Below are positions 32,640 through 45,169 of a DNA stretch of 64,000 bases, one piece after another. Each line of letters begins with the position of its first letter. Position 1 is the first letter of the stretch. The notes below the pieces were generated by a model, which was not told the origin of the DNA, made no database searches, and saw only the letters and a list, made by a program, of their open reading frames with translations. The position numbers and the translations under genes are program-made. The stretch comes from Berberis thunbergii (lineage: Eukaryota; Streptophyta; Magnoliopsida; Ranunculales; Berberidaceae). Location of the stretch: positions 124,001 through 188,000 of the forward strand of contig QNQO01000684.1 in NCBI GenBank assembly GCA_003290165.1. Direction: 5' to 3'.

Positions 32640-33545
32640 GAGGGGGAACCCGTACAAAACTTGGAAAGGAGTGGTTTGGAGGCTTGAGTGGAATGTGGTG
32701 TTGAACCAATGCTCCGTAAGATAGAGCCACTTAGACCACTATTTTGGTATCTCTCCAGTCATACACCTAAGGTATGTTTTCAAGCAAGCATTTGTCCTCT
32801 CTGTTTGGCCATCCGTTTGAGGATGATAGGTCGTGCTGAGGGAGAGTTTAGTGCCCAATGCAGTAAAGAGATCCTGCCAAAAAACGCTAATGAACACTCA
32901 ATCTTTGTCTGACACAATAGATGTAGGCACTCCATGTAACTTATAGATGTTTTGAAGGAATACTTCAGCTACCATGGAAGATGTGTAAGGGTGTGACAAG
33001 GCCATGAAATGGCTGAACTTGGTGAGTATGTCCACCACGACCAGAATTACTGACTTGTGGTTGGATGGAGGAAGCCCTTCAATGAAATCTAAGGTAATGT
33101 GCTGCTAGACGTGATCTGGTACTGGCAAGGGCTAAAGAAGACCTCCATAAGCAAACTGATCCTGTTTGTTTCTCTGACAAACATCACACTAAGTTATAAA
33201 CTGAATTAGAAACGTCTCCATTCCCTTCCAATAGAAATGTTGCTTCATCCTTTGGTACTAGCAGTTGTTGTATTAGATTGCTGCATGAAGATCACCATTA
33301 TAGCTAGCTGACACTTCTTGTAACCACACAGGAGTCACAACTGACAAGGCCAGGCATAGTGGATCATCATTATCACGCCTGGAAAGAGCATCAGCGGCTC
33401 TATTATCAATGTCCTTCCTATAGGCTATTTCATAGTCGAAGCCTAAAAGCTTGGACAACCACTTTTGCTGCAACACTATGGTGACCTTTTGAGATAGAAG
33501 GTATCTAATGGAGACGATCACCATCAGCATGTTCTCACCATCCAC
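32640..33545 (-). pseudogene. Gypsy RNase H-integrase relic
   Basis: The minus strand from 33545 gives the end of a Ty3/gypsy RNase H (QQKWLSKLLGFDYEIAYRKD then NRAADALSRR). After a linker comes integrase: a CDVCQRNK zinc-region end, LDFIEGLPPS at the core start, VVVDILTKFSHFMAL, then HPQTDGQTE near 32830. This is the order of a chromovirus-type pol. Several stops break it, and there is no upstream reverse transcriptase or LTR. It is a decayed internal piece, cut off near 33545. Confidence 0.75.
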
Positions 33546-33849
33546 ATAGGTCCATACCCCATCATCTCTATATCCTACAACACCGCCACCTTAACCATCA
33601 TCCCACCTTTCATGTCCACCTGCATTGTTATGCACTCTGCACCAAACTTCGGCCTAGACTGGTTGGGGCCATTTCAACCAGGTTCTTCCATTTTCATCCT
33701 CTTATCCTGCGCACAGCCTACTACATCTTTCACAATCAAATGCGCCCCTATCTGTGACCAATCTGCTTAGGCTCATCTCTGTGCATCTATACACACTTGT
33801 TTTGCTCTCGGCAGTCCTACCAACACCAGCTGTTTTTACAACCCAGCGA
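33546..33849. other. No gene seen
   Basis: C-rich plus strand, perhaps the remaining edge of the minus-strand gypsy relic, ending where the Copia LTR begins. No domain recognised. Confidence 0.3.
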
Positions 33850-34335
33850 TGTAAGATATTATTGTGGCCATGTGCCAGAATAATAACATATATATGGTTA
33901 AATAAATAATGTTTTAAATTATTTGATAAAATAATTTATTTATGGTTTAAATTTGTATTGGTCAAGTCGGAAAAGTGGTTTCTTTTTTTTTTTACATGTT
34001 GATGGAACGTGTTTTGGTGGTTTAGAAACTGTAATGGAAACTACCCACTAATCTTAAGAAACTGGTCCTCTCTCTGCCTATAAAAGGGATAGAAAAGCTT
34101 TGGTATCTATTAGAAAAAATTGATTCTATCGTACAGAAAGTAAGGTTAGGAGAGAGAAACAGAGTTTCATATTCTTACAAGTTCTTAAACAATTGGGTTG
34201 TCAGAAAGGAGAAAATCATGGCTCAAGGTACGCTCTTTTATTCTTGATATTCTGATTGGTTGTGAAAATCATGTAGTTCAAGATCTATTTAAAATTTGAA
34301 TGTGATTTAATCAATCACATAATATTTTGTTTACA
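33850..34335 (+). repeat. Copia 1 5' LTR (486 bp)
   Basis: Canonical TG...CA ends; promoter-like CCTATAAAAGGG near 34080. The first 185 bases match the 3' LTR with only a few substitutions and T-run length changes. Confidence 0.9.
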
Positions 34336-34808
34336 CTGGTATCAGAGCTAGGTTTACGAACACATAATTTTCCAATTAAGATTTCTAGATCCATTATTTA
34401 TGAAGTTTAAAATTCAATTGGGTTTTAATGCATCTTCCGCTGCTACTACTATTAATTCAATTTAAATGTGTATGATAATTGTAAGTCACCAAGTAAATTG
34501 AAGTTCATTATTATAAAACATTTAAAAAATCACCCAAAGGTGAGTAGTTGTATTTATAATGAATGGACATGATTGTTGGTATGCTCTATTAGATGTATTT
34601 TCATATCCAAATATAGTAAGTATATCTAAATAGTACACACATGGTTACCAAATTATTAGCATCATTATGTTTACTGTTGTATGTTTTTGTATCACCCAAA
34701 GGAGATCATTGACATACATTTGTATGTTTTTTTATCACCCAAAGGAGATCATTGACATACATTTATAGGTATTTAAATTATGTGTCTAAATCTGTATTAT
34801 GTGTTTAA

Positions 34809-35670
34809 ATGTGCAAAATCAAGGTTTTAATGTTTGAGCATTTTATACTTCTTGCAGTACATGTTCCTGTTTCTCTTCATTCGCAAGCTTTGTCTATTCC
34901 TTTATTTAATGGTCTTAATTTCTCTGATTGGTGTGAGCAAGTCCAATTTCACCTTGGTGTTTTGGATCTTGACTTGTCACTATATGTTGAGAAACCTCCT
35001 GCTATTATAGATACTAGCAGTGATGAAGATAGGACTTATTATGATACTTGGGAAAGATCAAATAGACTAAGCCTAATGTTTATGCGATTGAGTGTAGCAA
35101 ACAACATCAAGACTACTCTTCCCAAAACTGATAATGCTAAGGAATTTATGAAATTTGTGGAAGAGCGTTCCCAAACAACTGATAAGTCTCTTGCTGGGAC
35201 ATTAATGGTACTTTAACTACCATAAAGTTTGATGGTTCTCGTAGCATGCATGAGCATGTCATCGAAATGACAAATATTGCAGCAAGACTTAAGTCCTTAG
35301 GGATGATTGTGGATGAGAATTTCCTCGTACAGTTTCTCATAAACTCGCTACCTTCTGAGTATTGTCCATTTTAAATGAATTATAATACCATGAAAGACAA
35401 ATGGAATGTGAATGAACTTCACAGTATGCTAGTTCAGGAGGAAACGAGACTTAAGAATCAGAAAACTCATTCCATTCATCTCGTAACTAATCAAGGAGCT
35501 AGAACGAAAGCCGGAAACAAACATGGAAAGGGCAAGCATGGACCACTGAAGGTGAATGAGTCATCTGCCCAAGTTCAGAAAAAGGAACACAAAATGACAA
35601 GTGTCATTTCTGTGGAAAACCTAGACACTTTCAGAAAGACTTCCTGAAGCGTAAGGCATGGTTCGAAAGG
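34809..35670 (+). pseudogene. Copia 1 gag, broken
   Basis: Gag capsid part (34809-35216) contains LFNGLNFSDWCEQVQFHLG, then a frame change and a second part to about 35640 with ELHSMLVQEETRL. A zinc knuckle follows (CHFCGKPRHFQKD) in another frame. Typical of the UBN2-type gag of plant Copia elements. At least two frame changes and a stop near 35373. Confidence 0.75.
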
Positions 35671-35737
35671 AAAGGTAAGTCTAGTGCTTTAGTATGTTTC
35701 GAATCAAATTTAGTGGAAGTTCCCAATAATACTTGGT

Positions 35738-38700
35738 GACTTGATTATGGTTGTACCACTCATGTTTCAAATACGATGCAGGGATTCCTTATGACCCGAA
35801 CCATAAATCCAAATGAAAAGTTCATTTTTTATGGGAAATCGAGTCAAAGCTCCAGTTGAAGCCATTGGAACTTATCGTTTGATTTTAGATACTGGACATC
35901 ATTTTGATTTGTTTCAAACTCTTTATGTACCTTATATTTCTCGCAACTTAGTTTCTTTATCTAGACTTGATTATGTTGGATTTTCTTTTAAATTCGAAAA
36001 TGGATGTTTCAATTTGTTTAAACAAAATCTTTTCATTGGCTCTGGTATTCTTAATGATGGTTTGTATAAGTTTAAACTTGATAATCTTTTTGCTGAGAGT
36101 CTTTTAACCTTGCATCATAATATTGGAACTAAACGTGGTTTAGTGAACGAAAGTTCTGCTTACTTGTGGCATAAACGTTTGGGTCATATTTTCAAAGAAA
36201 GATTGGAAAGATTGGTAAAGAATGAGGTCCTTCAAGAATTGGATTTTACCGATATCGGCATTTGTGTGGATTGTATTAAAGGAAAACAAACAAAACACAC
36301 AAAGAAAGGAGCCACGAGGAGCACACAACTCCTTGAAATAATACACACTGATATATGTGGGCCTTTTGATGTTTCATCATTTAGTGGAGAAAAGTATTTT
36401 ATCACTTTCATTGATGACTTTTCACGTTATGGGTATGCCTATTTGTTGCATGAAAAATCCCAATCGGTAGATTCCTTAGAGGTCTTTATTAATGAGGTTG
36501 AAAGACAATTAGATAAAAAGGTGAAAGTTATCAAGTCTGACAGAGGTGGTGAATATTATGGAAAATATGATGAAACTGGGCAATGTCCAGGCCCATTTGC
36601 TAAATTCCTTGAAAAGCGTGACATATGTGCACAATACACTATGCCAGGTACACCGCAACAAAATGGTGTAGCAGAAAGGCGTAATTGTACTTTATTGGAT
36701 ATGGTTAGGAGTATGTTAAGTAATTCATCTTTACCCATATCATTGTGGATGCATGCATTGAAAACTGCCGTGTATTTGTGAAACAGGGTTCCTAGTAAGT
36801 CGGTTCCAAAGACTCCTTTTGAAATATGGACTAATAGGAAACAGAGTTTAAGGCACCTGCATGTTTGGGGTTGCCCGGCAGAAGTAAGAATCTATAATCC
36901 ACGTGAAAAGAAATTGGATTCAAGAACAATCAGTGGTTTCTTCATTGGTTATCCGGAAAAGTCTAAAGGGTATAGATTTTATTATCCTAGCCATAATACA
37001 AGAATTGTTGAAACTGGAAATGCTAGGTTCATTGAAAATGGTGAAGTTGGTGGGAGCCAAGAACCACAGAATGTGGAAATTCAAGAAGTTAGGGTACACG
37101 TTCCTTTGTCCTTATCTTCTTCTAAAGTGGTTATTCCTCCAATTGTTGAACAGTTAAACAATGGACAAGATCAACAAATGAATGAACCTACATTAGATGA
37201 ACCACAAGAACTAGCATTAAGAAGATCTCAAAGAGAAAGAAGGTCGCTATTTCTGATGACTATGTGGTATATCTACAAGAGTCAGATTTTAATTTAGGAA
37301 TTGATGAAGATCCAGTTTCGTTTTCCCAAGCCATTAAAAATTTTAATTCTACTAAATGGGTTGATGCTATGAATGATGAGTTAAAATCTATGGAGCATAA
37401 TGAAGTTTGGGACCTTGTTGAATTGCCTAAAGATTGTAAAAGAGTTGGGTGTAAATGGGTCTTTAAGACCAAGCGTGACTCAAATGGCAATATCGAACAA
37501 TACAAGGCTCGACTTGTTGCAAAAGGTTTTACTCAGAAAGATGGTATTGAGTACAACAAGACTTTTTCACCAGTCTCTAAGAAAGATTCTCTTAGAATTA
37601 TGGCATTGGTGGCTCATTATGATTTCGAGTTACACCAAATGGATGTAAAAACTGCTTTTCTAAATGGGAATTTAGAGAAAGAAGTTTATATGGATCAACC
37701 TGAGGGTTTTCCATTAACGGAAAAGAAAACATGGTGTGTAAACTCAAGAAATCAATATACGGACTTAAACAAGCTTCCCGTCAATGGTATCTTAAGTTTA
37801 ATGATACTATAACATCTTTTGGATTTAAGGAAAACACTGTTGATCGGTGTATATATCTGAAGATCAGTGGGAGCAAGTTTATTTTTTGATTCTGTATGTT
37901 GATGATATCTTGCTTGCTACTAATAATCTTGGCTTATTATCTTAGACCAAGAAATTTCTCTCAAAGAACTTTGAAATGAAAGATATGGGATAGGCGACTT
38001 ATGTGATTGGAATAGAAATATTCCGGGACAGATCACAAGGATTGTTGGGGTTGTCTCAAAAAGCATATATCAATAAAGTCCTAAAGAGATTTAGAATGGA
38101 AAATTGTTCATCAAGTATTGTTCCAATTCAGAAAGGAGATAAATTCAGCCTTATGCAATGCCCAAAGAATGAATTGGAACGCAAACAAATGGAAGGGATT
38201 CCTTATGCATCGGTTGTCGAGAGCTTGATGTATGCTCAGAATTGCACCAGGCCAGACATCAGTTTTGTTGTTGGAATACTTGGCCAATATCAAAGTAATC
38301 CAGGATTGGATCACTGGAAGGCTGCAAAGAAAGTATTGCGATACTTGCAAGGGACAAAAGATCATATGCTCACTTATAGGAGATTTAGTCATCTTGTGGT
38401 GATTACATATTCGGATTCAGATTATGCGGGGTGTGTGGATACAAGAAAGTCTACATTTGGCTATTTGTTCCTATTAGCTAGATGAGCAATTTCATGGAAG
38501 AGTGCGAAGCAGTCTGTCATTGCTACGTCCACTATAGAGGCTGAGTTTGTGGCATGCTTTGACCCCACAATTCAAGGTAATTGGTTGTGGAACTTTGTTT
38601 CAGGACTTGGAATCGTTGACACTATTGCCAAGCCGCCGAAAGTTTATTGTGATAATTTCGCAGCTGTCTTCTTTGCAAAAAACGATAAGTATTCAAAAGG

Positions 38701-38890
38701 TGCTAAACATATGGAATTGAAATATCTTGTTAAAGAAGACGTTCAGAAACAAAGAGTGTCAATTGAACATATCAGCACCAATCTCATGGTTGCGGATCCG
38801 TTAACTAAGGGATACCTCCGAAGACATTTATTGGACATGTCGAGAGGATGGGTATTATTGGAAAATCTTAATGACTTTATGAGTTTATGA
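35738..38890 (+). pseudogene. Copia 1 pol, broken
   Basis: Domains in order: a weak protease remnant near 35740; GAG-pre-integrase (YLWHKRLGH, near 36163) with CxxC; integrase core (IHTDICGPF; FIDDFSRYGYAYL; SDRGGEY; PQQNGVAERRN) to a stop at 36779; core end (KLDSRTISGFFIGYPEKSKGY, near 36920); reverse transcriptase (WVFKTKRDSNGNIEQYKARL; HQMDVKTAFLNG; then YVDDILLATNN near 37900 in another frame); RNase H (YSDSDYAGCVDTRKS near 38410, ending VADPLTKG near 38800). The catalytic motifs are still visible, but stops and frameshifts near 36780, 37730 and 37890 prevent a full polyprotein. Confidence 0.85.
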
Positions 38891-39248
38891 TAATTATGTA
38901 TTTGACACTTTGATATCAGTTATGTATTGTTTTCGATGCTTATTGATATTTTGTTCTCATGTTTGCTGGTATATACATTAATGTTTTTATTCTAGTTAAC
39001 ACGAGACATTACAGTGGATCATTATTAGACTTTTCAATGATGGATCATATTAAGTAGAAAACTAATATTGTGGTACATGGAAGGAATTATGTCGATTCAA
39101 TGACATTAAACCGCCATGACCATTATTAGTCTATACTTATAATGATATTATGATGTGACCAATATACATAAGTTTAAGCTTTATAAGATGCGCATCATGT
39201 TTTATTTAATCAATAACAACAATTCTACCACATGGCGAAGTGGGAGAA

Positions 39249-39434
39249 TGTAAGATATTATTGTGGCCATGTGCCAGAATAATAACATATATATGGTTAA
39301 ATAAATAATGTTTTAAATTATTTGATAAAATAATTTATTTATGGTTTAAATTTGTATTGGTCAAGTCGGAAAAGTGGTTTTTTTTTTTAAACACGTTGAT
39401 GGAACGTGTTTTGGTGGTTTAGAAACTATAATGG
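39249..39434 (+). repeat. Copia 1 truncated 3' LTR
   Basis: Matches 33850 onward until TAGAAACTATAATGG at 39434, then passes straight into coding-like sequence of a WAK-type gene. About 300 bp of LTR is missing. Confidence 0.85.
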
Positions 39435-39436
39435 CA

Positions 39437-39649
39437 ATCCCTAAAATGCACTAGCTATGCATCAGTTCTCTCTTTCGGCGATGTACCTACAGATCCAAAC
39501 CGATGGGTGTATGATATAGAGTTGCAATACAGCCGGGATGGAATGGACAATAACATTACTACAAATAGTTGTGTTGGCTGTGAGAGGAGTAATGGGGTTT
39601 GTGGGTATGCTCCGCCTTGGAATAATTTCGTTTGTCTGCAGCAATGGTG
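39437..39649 (+). pseudogene. WAK/LRK10L-type extracellular domain exon fragment
   Basis: An open frame runs from the broken LTR edge to four successive stops at about 39639-39650. It reads VLSFGDVPTDPNRW, then CVGCERSNGVCGY and NNFVCLQQW. The pattern CxxCxxSxGxCGY...FxC is the C-terminal half of the WAK-associated/GUB_WAK extracellular domain found in wall-associated and LRK10-like receptor kinases. The expected final Cys-x-Cys is altered (CLQQWC). No membrane span or kinase follows in the next kilobase, and the N-terminal half is not found upstream of the Copia element. It is probably a fragment left by a deletion joined to the Copia LTR, or a kinase-less relative. Confidence 0.6.
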
Positions 39650-40517
39650 TGAATAATAGTAGTGACTGTTACAATCTGGTTATTTCTCCATATCCATTAT
39701 GGAGCTCTGGTTCACCAGGTGGTGGGATCTTTAAACACTACTACAACTATGTTGTTTTGTCTGTATTTTGTGTTGCTTTGGTTTTGTTTTGCTGTAACTG
39801 AGCTTTGATATACATTTGGTTGTGCATGAAGTCATGAATAAACAGGTGTTTCTCTGTTGTATGCAACAAGGCAGATAACCCAAAGGAAACTGGTGCAACT
39901 ACCATTAATTGTTCTCCTTGGCCGATACTTGATTTTAGGATTGCTTTGGCACAAAGGAACCTGTCAAGTTCGCCCAGTCCAAAACAAAACAGTAGAAAAA
40001 CAAATAAATGATGAAGTATAGAGCCTTGAAATCTCTGTGAATGTGTACTCAGAAAGGGAACTGAAAAAACTTGAGGATAACTCTCAGAAAGACAAGAAAG
40101 TACACATGTTAACTCTAGTACATCAGTATGTTACTATGTATCACCTTTCATGTCTGCTCACAGTATGAAGGGAAGTCATAGCATTAGCGTCTAACATCAA
40201 TAAGCAAATGTTCTAGGTGAAAGGGCGTGAACAAGTATCAAATGAATCATAGGATCTCCCTGCGTAATGTTCATACATTTCTCAAACAAAGCTAAGAAGC
40301 TCATTATTGATCCATCCATCTACAATGCTGAGATTGTTGTACCTTTCTATAGCGGGACTTACTGTCTACAAGAGAGGGGCCTAATATCCCATTGGAACCC
40401 CAATGGGATATTTGTATCATTATCAATATCATCTTTCGAAAGGAGATTCATTACCAAATACTCTTTTATTTTTAGAGTTAGTAGTGATCATTAATCTCAT
40501 TTGAGAGATCTCGGAAG
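39650..40517. other. No gene seen
   Basis: Sequence after the WAK-type fragment has no kinase exon. A short frame at 40267-40494 is not recognisable. A perfect small hairpin lies at 40383-40412. Confidence 0.35.
40383..40412. repeat. Perfect 13-bp-stem hairpin
   Basis: AATATCCCATTGG and CCAATGGGATATT flank a four-base AACC loop. It holds CCAAT/ATTGG cores. It may be chance or a small foldback. Confidence 0.6.
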
Positions 40518-40676
40518 ATGCTTCCTAGAGTGCTAGTGATGCTAGTGTTTCTGACATGTAGAGTCCCATCTTTCATCATGGCTGATACAATGGTCTACCA
40601 TTTAATCAACCAAAATGGTCGATTCATTGATGGCGAACACAAAGCTAACCGAGCAGACATCCTAAAGGAACACATG
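40518..40676 (+). CDS. Unrecognised ORF cut by Copia 2
   Basis: Opens MLPRVLVMLVFLTCRVPSF, a hydrophobic N-terminus that could be a signal peptide, then a charged stretch (GEHKANRADILKEH). The frame runs into the Copia 2 target site at 40677. No family recognised; it could be chance. Confidence 0.2.
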
Positions 40677-40681
40677 GTTGT

Positions 40682-40949
40682 TATTGTGGATCAAATCTCT
40701 ACGACACTCCAAGAGACACAAATCTACAACTCCTTCAAAATAGAGTTTGTTGGTGTAAATAGATCTTAGTATATCTATTAGTTGCAATCACTTAGATAAC
40801 TCCTTATTGTTGCAACTGCTAAGATGTAGATACATTACATGATTCATGGCATTTGTTACCAAATATTAAGCCTTGACTTGTAACTAAATTATGTATATAA
40901 AGAAAACTCCACAACTCATCACGTGTGGAGAAATTTACCTATTCTAACT
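40682..40949 (+). repeat. Copia 2 5' LTR (268 bp)
   Basis: Contains a TATATAAAGAAAAC box near 40893. High similarity to the 3' LTR suggests a fairly young insertion. Confidence 0.9.
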
Positions 40950-40985
40950 TGGTATCAAAGCCTTACTAATCTCATCTCTTAAGTC

Positions 40986-42227
40986 ATGGCACTTTCATCA
41001 AACTCCTTTACTTCCCCTGCCTTACAAACCACTCAAATCCACCATTTGATCTCTGTAAAATTGGACCGTCATAACTATCTTCTTTGGCGGACACAATTTT
41101 TGTCTTTACTGAAAGGCTATGATCTCGAAGCCTTTGTTTATGGGATGCACGAATGTCCTCCTCGACTTCTTGGAGATCAAACATTAAATCAAGTCTATAT
41201 CACTTGGCAAAAACTAGACCAAATCCTTTTAGGCTGGCTTCTATCTTCTTTATCTGAAACAGTGCTTGCACAAGTTGTACGCCTTGACTCTTCTCGTGCT
41301 GTTTGGACAACTCTTGAAAAGCATTACGCTTCAAAATATCGAGCTCGCATCATGCAACTACGCCGAGAACTCCAAACCATTCGGAAAGGAAACAAAACCA
41401 TGTCCAAATATTTTCTTCATGCCAAGGGTCTTGCGGACAGCCTTGCCACTTCTGGACACCCTATCCTTGAATCTGATTTGCAACAAATTATTTTGAGTGG
41501 CCTTGATACAACGTATGATGCCATTGTAAAAACTCTTATAGCTACACTTGAGGACCTCACCATGGATGATTTTCAAGCTCACCTTCTGGCTTTCGATATG
41601 CGCGTTGAAGCACAACAAGCGATTCTTAGCTCTCCTCCTGTTGCAAACATGGCTGCCAAGAGTTATGGTTCCTCTAACCACAATAATCAAAATCTGCCAA
41701 ACAGTTATGGTTCCTCTAACCCCAATCAGTTCAACTCTGTCAAACACCACCATAATCAACATCGCGATTCCAACCGTCACCCAAATCATCACCAAAATCG
41801 CAGTTCCAGTAACCAACAAACCCGACCTTCTGTTGGCCCTTGTCAAATCTGCAATGGTAAAAATCATACGGCTCGCACGTGTTGGAGTCGATATGATAAG
41901 CCTCCACCTCGTTCTTCCACTACAAATAGTGTTGCTGACGTCACTACACCCACTACGCAATATGAAAACCAATGGGTTCCTGATAGTGGCGCTACCAATC
42001 ATGTCACTTCTAACTTACAAAACCTCAACCTGCAGATTAAGTATGATGGTCCAGATCAAATTCGTGTAGGTAATGGTAATTCCTTTCCGATTGCTCATGT
42101 TGGTAAGGCCTTTTTTACTCATTCTCATCGCACTTTTCACTTTAATAATATTTTTCATGTGCCTAATATCTCTGCTAATCTACTTTCAGTATGTCAATTT
42201 TTTAAAGATAACAATGTATTTTTTTAA
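40986..42227 (+). CDS. Copia 2 gag plus protease start
   Basis: 413 open codons starting shortly after the primer site. Residues about 20-230 are the UBN2-type gag (YNYLLWRTQFLSLL-like start read as HNYLLWRTQF; then RRELQTIRKGNKTMSKYFL). A Asn/His/Gln-rich linker is followed by a CCHC zinc knuckle (CQICNGKNHTARTC). Then comes the aspartic protease active site WVPDSGATNHVTS, with catalytic DSG. The frame stops at 42227 after NVFF, in a T-run where a frameshift separates it from the rest of pol. Gag may still be translatable. Confidence 0.85.
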   Translation: MALSSNSFTSPALQTTQIHHLISVKLDRHNYLLWRTQFLSLLKGYDLEAFVYGMHECPPRLLGDQTLNQVYITWQKLDQILLGWLLSSLSETVLAQVVRLDSSRAVWTTLEKHYASKYRARIMQLRRELQTIRKGNKTMSKYFLHAKGLADSLATSGHPILESDLQQIILSGLDTTYDAIVKTLIATLEDLTMDDFQAHLLAFDMRVEAQQAILSSPPVANMAAKSYGSSNHNNQNLPNSYGSSNPNQFNSVKHHHNQHRDSNRHPNHHQNRSSSNQQTRPSVGPCQICNGKNHTARTCWSRYDKPPPRSSTTNSVADVTTPTTQYENQWVPDSGATNHVTSNLQNLNLQIKYDGPDQIRVGNGNSFPIAHVGKAFFTHSHRTFHFNNIFHVPNISANLLSVCQFFKDNNVFF

Positions 42228-45125
42228 TTTCATCCATCTTACTTTCTTGTGAAGGATCGTCGCACGAAGATGGCGGTTCTACACGGGGTGAATAAAGGCG
42301 GTTTATATTCTTTCTCCAACAATAATGACTTGTCTCCCTCCTATCGAACATTCATGAGTGAGCGGTCCTCTTTACATCTTTGGCACCAGCACTTAGGGCA
42401 TCCCATGATGCGTATTGTGAAGCGTGTCGTTCAAGAATTTTCTCTTCCAGTTATTAGCAATAAAATTCAACATTGTCATTCATGTCATGTCAGTAAGAGT
42501 CATAAACTTCCATTTTCTAGTAGTTTGAGCTCATATAATGAGCCATTGCATCTAATTGTTTCAGATTTGTGGGGTCCTTCACCCATTGTCTCTCGAAATG
42601 GCTTTCGATATTACCTATTGCTTATGGATGTTTTTAGTCGCTTTGTGTGGATATTTCCTCTAGTCCAAAAATCTGATGCATTGCCAACCTTTATCTCCTT
42701 TAAATCTAAAATTGAGAATCTACTTGATAGAAAAATTAAGATTTTTCAATCTGATAATGGCGGTGAATATCAGAAATTCACTAAGTATCTTGATAGTCAA
42801 GGAGTTTATCACCATTTTTCTTGCCCACACACGTCTGCACAAAATGGACTTGCCGAGAGCATCATCGCCATATAGCTAAAACAGGAAGAACACTACTAAA
42901 TATTGCTTCCATGCCTTTTCATTTTTGGAAAGAGACTTTCCAGACCTCTTGCTATCTTCTAAATAGGCTCTCTTCCCCCATTATCCAAAACAAACCCCCA
43001 TTTCAAATGCTCTTTAATCAAAAACCATACTATGATCTTCTTCGCGTTTTTGGTTGTTTATATTACCCTCAACTTCGCACTTATAGTCCTCACAAATTAG
43101 CCCCACGCTCACTTGCTTGTGTATTTGTTGGATACAACTCATCACATAAAGGATATGTATGCCTTCACTTGCCCATCAATCGCTTATATATATCCCGCCA
43201 TGTTGTATTTTTGGAGAATATTTTTCATTTTGCAAGTGTTAGAACTGCCACCACCATGTCAGACGATGTTTCCAAGATCATTCCAACAACTATGTGTCCC
43301 CCACCAATACCCAGGTATTCTATTCACAATGACTCTGGTACTCACCTCAACTCATTGTCATCTTTCTCATGTCTCATCCACTTCTGTATCCAATATAAAT
43401 ACATCAAATAATGTTTTTGTTGAGCCTAACCAAACTGATGATACTTCCACCACTACCTCATCTACGCCGGATTTATCACCATCTACTCAAGTCTCATCAC
43501 CATCACCACCTCCTCCTTCTCGGAAATCTCAGGAGCCTCATCATCATATGATTACTCGTGCCAAAGATGGCATATTTAAGCCAAAGGTGTTGACTGCTAC
43601 AAAGTATCCTCTCTATAGTGATGATCTACATGAGCCAAGGTGTTACTCTCAAGCTGTTGATAGCCCAAAATGGCGTCAAGCCATGGACATTGAAGTTAAT
43701 GCACTCTTGAAAAACGAAACTTGGAGTTTAGTTCCTCCCCATCCAAATCAAAATATTGTTGGTTGCAATGGGTTTTTCGTCTAAAAAGGAAGCCAGATGG
43801 TTCGATTGACAAGTATAAAGCGCGGTTGGTGGCAAAGGGATTTAATCAACAAGCAGGTATTGATTTTGGTGAAACATTCAGTCCAGTAGTGAAACCATGC
43901 ACCATTCGCAACATCCTTACGATTGCCTTATCAAAAAGTTGGCCATTGCACCAACTCGACGTACAGAATGCCTTCCTTCATAGCCATCTTGAAGAAGAAG
44001 TATATCTAAAACAACCGCCGGGTTATGTTGACAAACGCCATCCTGACTATGTATGTCGCCTCCACAAGTCATTGTATGGCCTTAAACAAGCGCCCCGCGC
44101 TTGGTACAATAGACTCAGTACTTTTCTTCTTCAAATTGGGTTTACAAGATCTGTCGCTAATGCCTCACTGTTTATTATGAAAAGAACAGACTTCACTATC
44201 TTTTTGCTTGTCTATGTTGATGACATCATTATCACAGGCTCCAATGTACGTCTGATTCAATCTATTATTGTGCAACTGAACACCGTCTTTGCTATCACAG
44301 ATTTGGGGTCATTGCATTATTTTCTGGACATTGAAACACATCGCCTTTCAAATTGTCTATTTCTCTCTCAAAAGAAATATATCACAGATCTTCTCCGGCG
44401 GACTAACATGGATGGTGTTAAACCTGTTTTAACACCTATTGCCACAAATTCCCAACTGTCTCAAGTAGAAGGTACAAAGTTCAGCAACCAAACGCTTAAG
44501 TGTTGTTGGAGCCCTACAATATCTCACTTTTAATCGGCCTGACGTATCCTTTGCAGTTAACAAGGTATGTCAATACATGCATGATCCTACTGATGAACAT
44601 TGGATAGTTGTGAAGTGCATCTTGCGTTATTTGAATAACACCATCGACCATGGCATTTTTCTCTAGACACCCTTGTTTTTCCATCTAAATGCCTTTTCTG
44701 ATGCTGATTGGGCTGGTTGCCCTGATGATAGGCGTTCCACAAGTGGATACTGCATATTCTTTGGTGGCAATCTTGTTTCGTGGAGTGCTCGAAAACAGAA
44801 AATGGTGTCACGGTCTAGCACCGAGGCGGAGTACCGTGCATTGGCAATAGTTACAGCTGAGCTAATATGGATAAAGTCTCTATTACGTGAGTTGGGCTTA
44901 TGTTCACGTCCTTCCCCAAGATTATGGTGTGACAACTTGGGTGCAACATACCTAACAGTGAATCCAATCTTCCATGCCCGAACCAAACATATTGAGATTG
45001 ACTATCATTTTGTTCGAGAACGAGTTGCTCATCGTCAACTTGATGTTCAATTCATTTCTACAAAAGATCAATTAGCTGACATCTTCACTAAAGGTCTTAG
45101 CGCCACCCGTCATTGCCATCTTTGA
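42228..45125 (+). pseudogene. Copia 2 pol: integrase, reverse transcriptase, RNase H, broken
   Basis: GAG-pre-integrase (LHLWHQHLGHP near 42375, then CHSCHVSKSHK), integrase core (VSDLWGPSP; LLMDVFSRFVWIF; SDNGGEY), frame change near 42860, core end (VFVGYNSSHKGY near 43120), frame change, an acidic/Pro-Ser linker, reverse transcriptase ([57 protein letters not shown] near 44215), frame change near 44505, a TAG near 44664, and RNase H ([17 protein letters not shown] near 44700; [18 protein letters not shown] near 45080). All catalytic motifs survive but four or more lesions interrupt the frame. Confidence 0.9.
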
Positions 45126-45169
45126 AACAAGTTAACCGTCACTCAATCGCCATTTAACTTTCGGGGGCG

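Larger units (their letters stand above)
33850..39434 (+). mobile_element. Copia retrotransposon 1, 3' LTR truncated
   Basis: 5' LTR 33850-34335 (TGTAAGATATT...TTTACA), Met-tRNA primer site TGGTATCAGAGC at 34337-34348, gag, then protease-integrase-reverse transcriptase-RNase H, a polypurine tract GAAGTGGGAGAA (39237-39248), and a 3' LTR from 39249 that stops matching after about 186 of 486 bp. The gene order (integrase before reverse transcriptase) defines Ty1/copia. Several frameshifts and stops make it defective. Confidence 0.9.

Noticed and set aside
41358..42069. Long open frames overlapping Copia 2 gag in other frames
   Set aside because: Shadows of the gag-protease frame, which has the recognisable zinc knuckle and DSG protease site.
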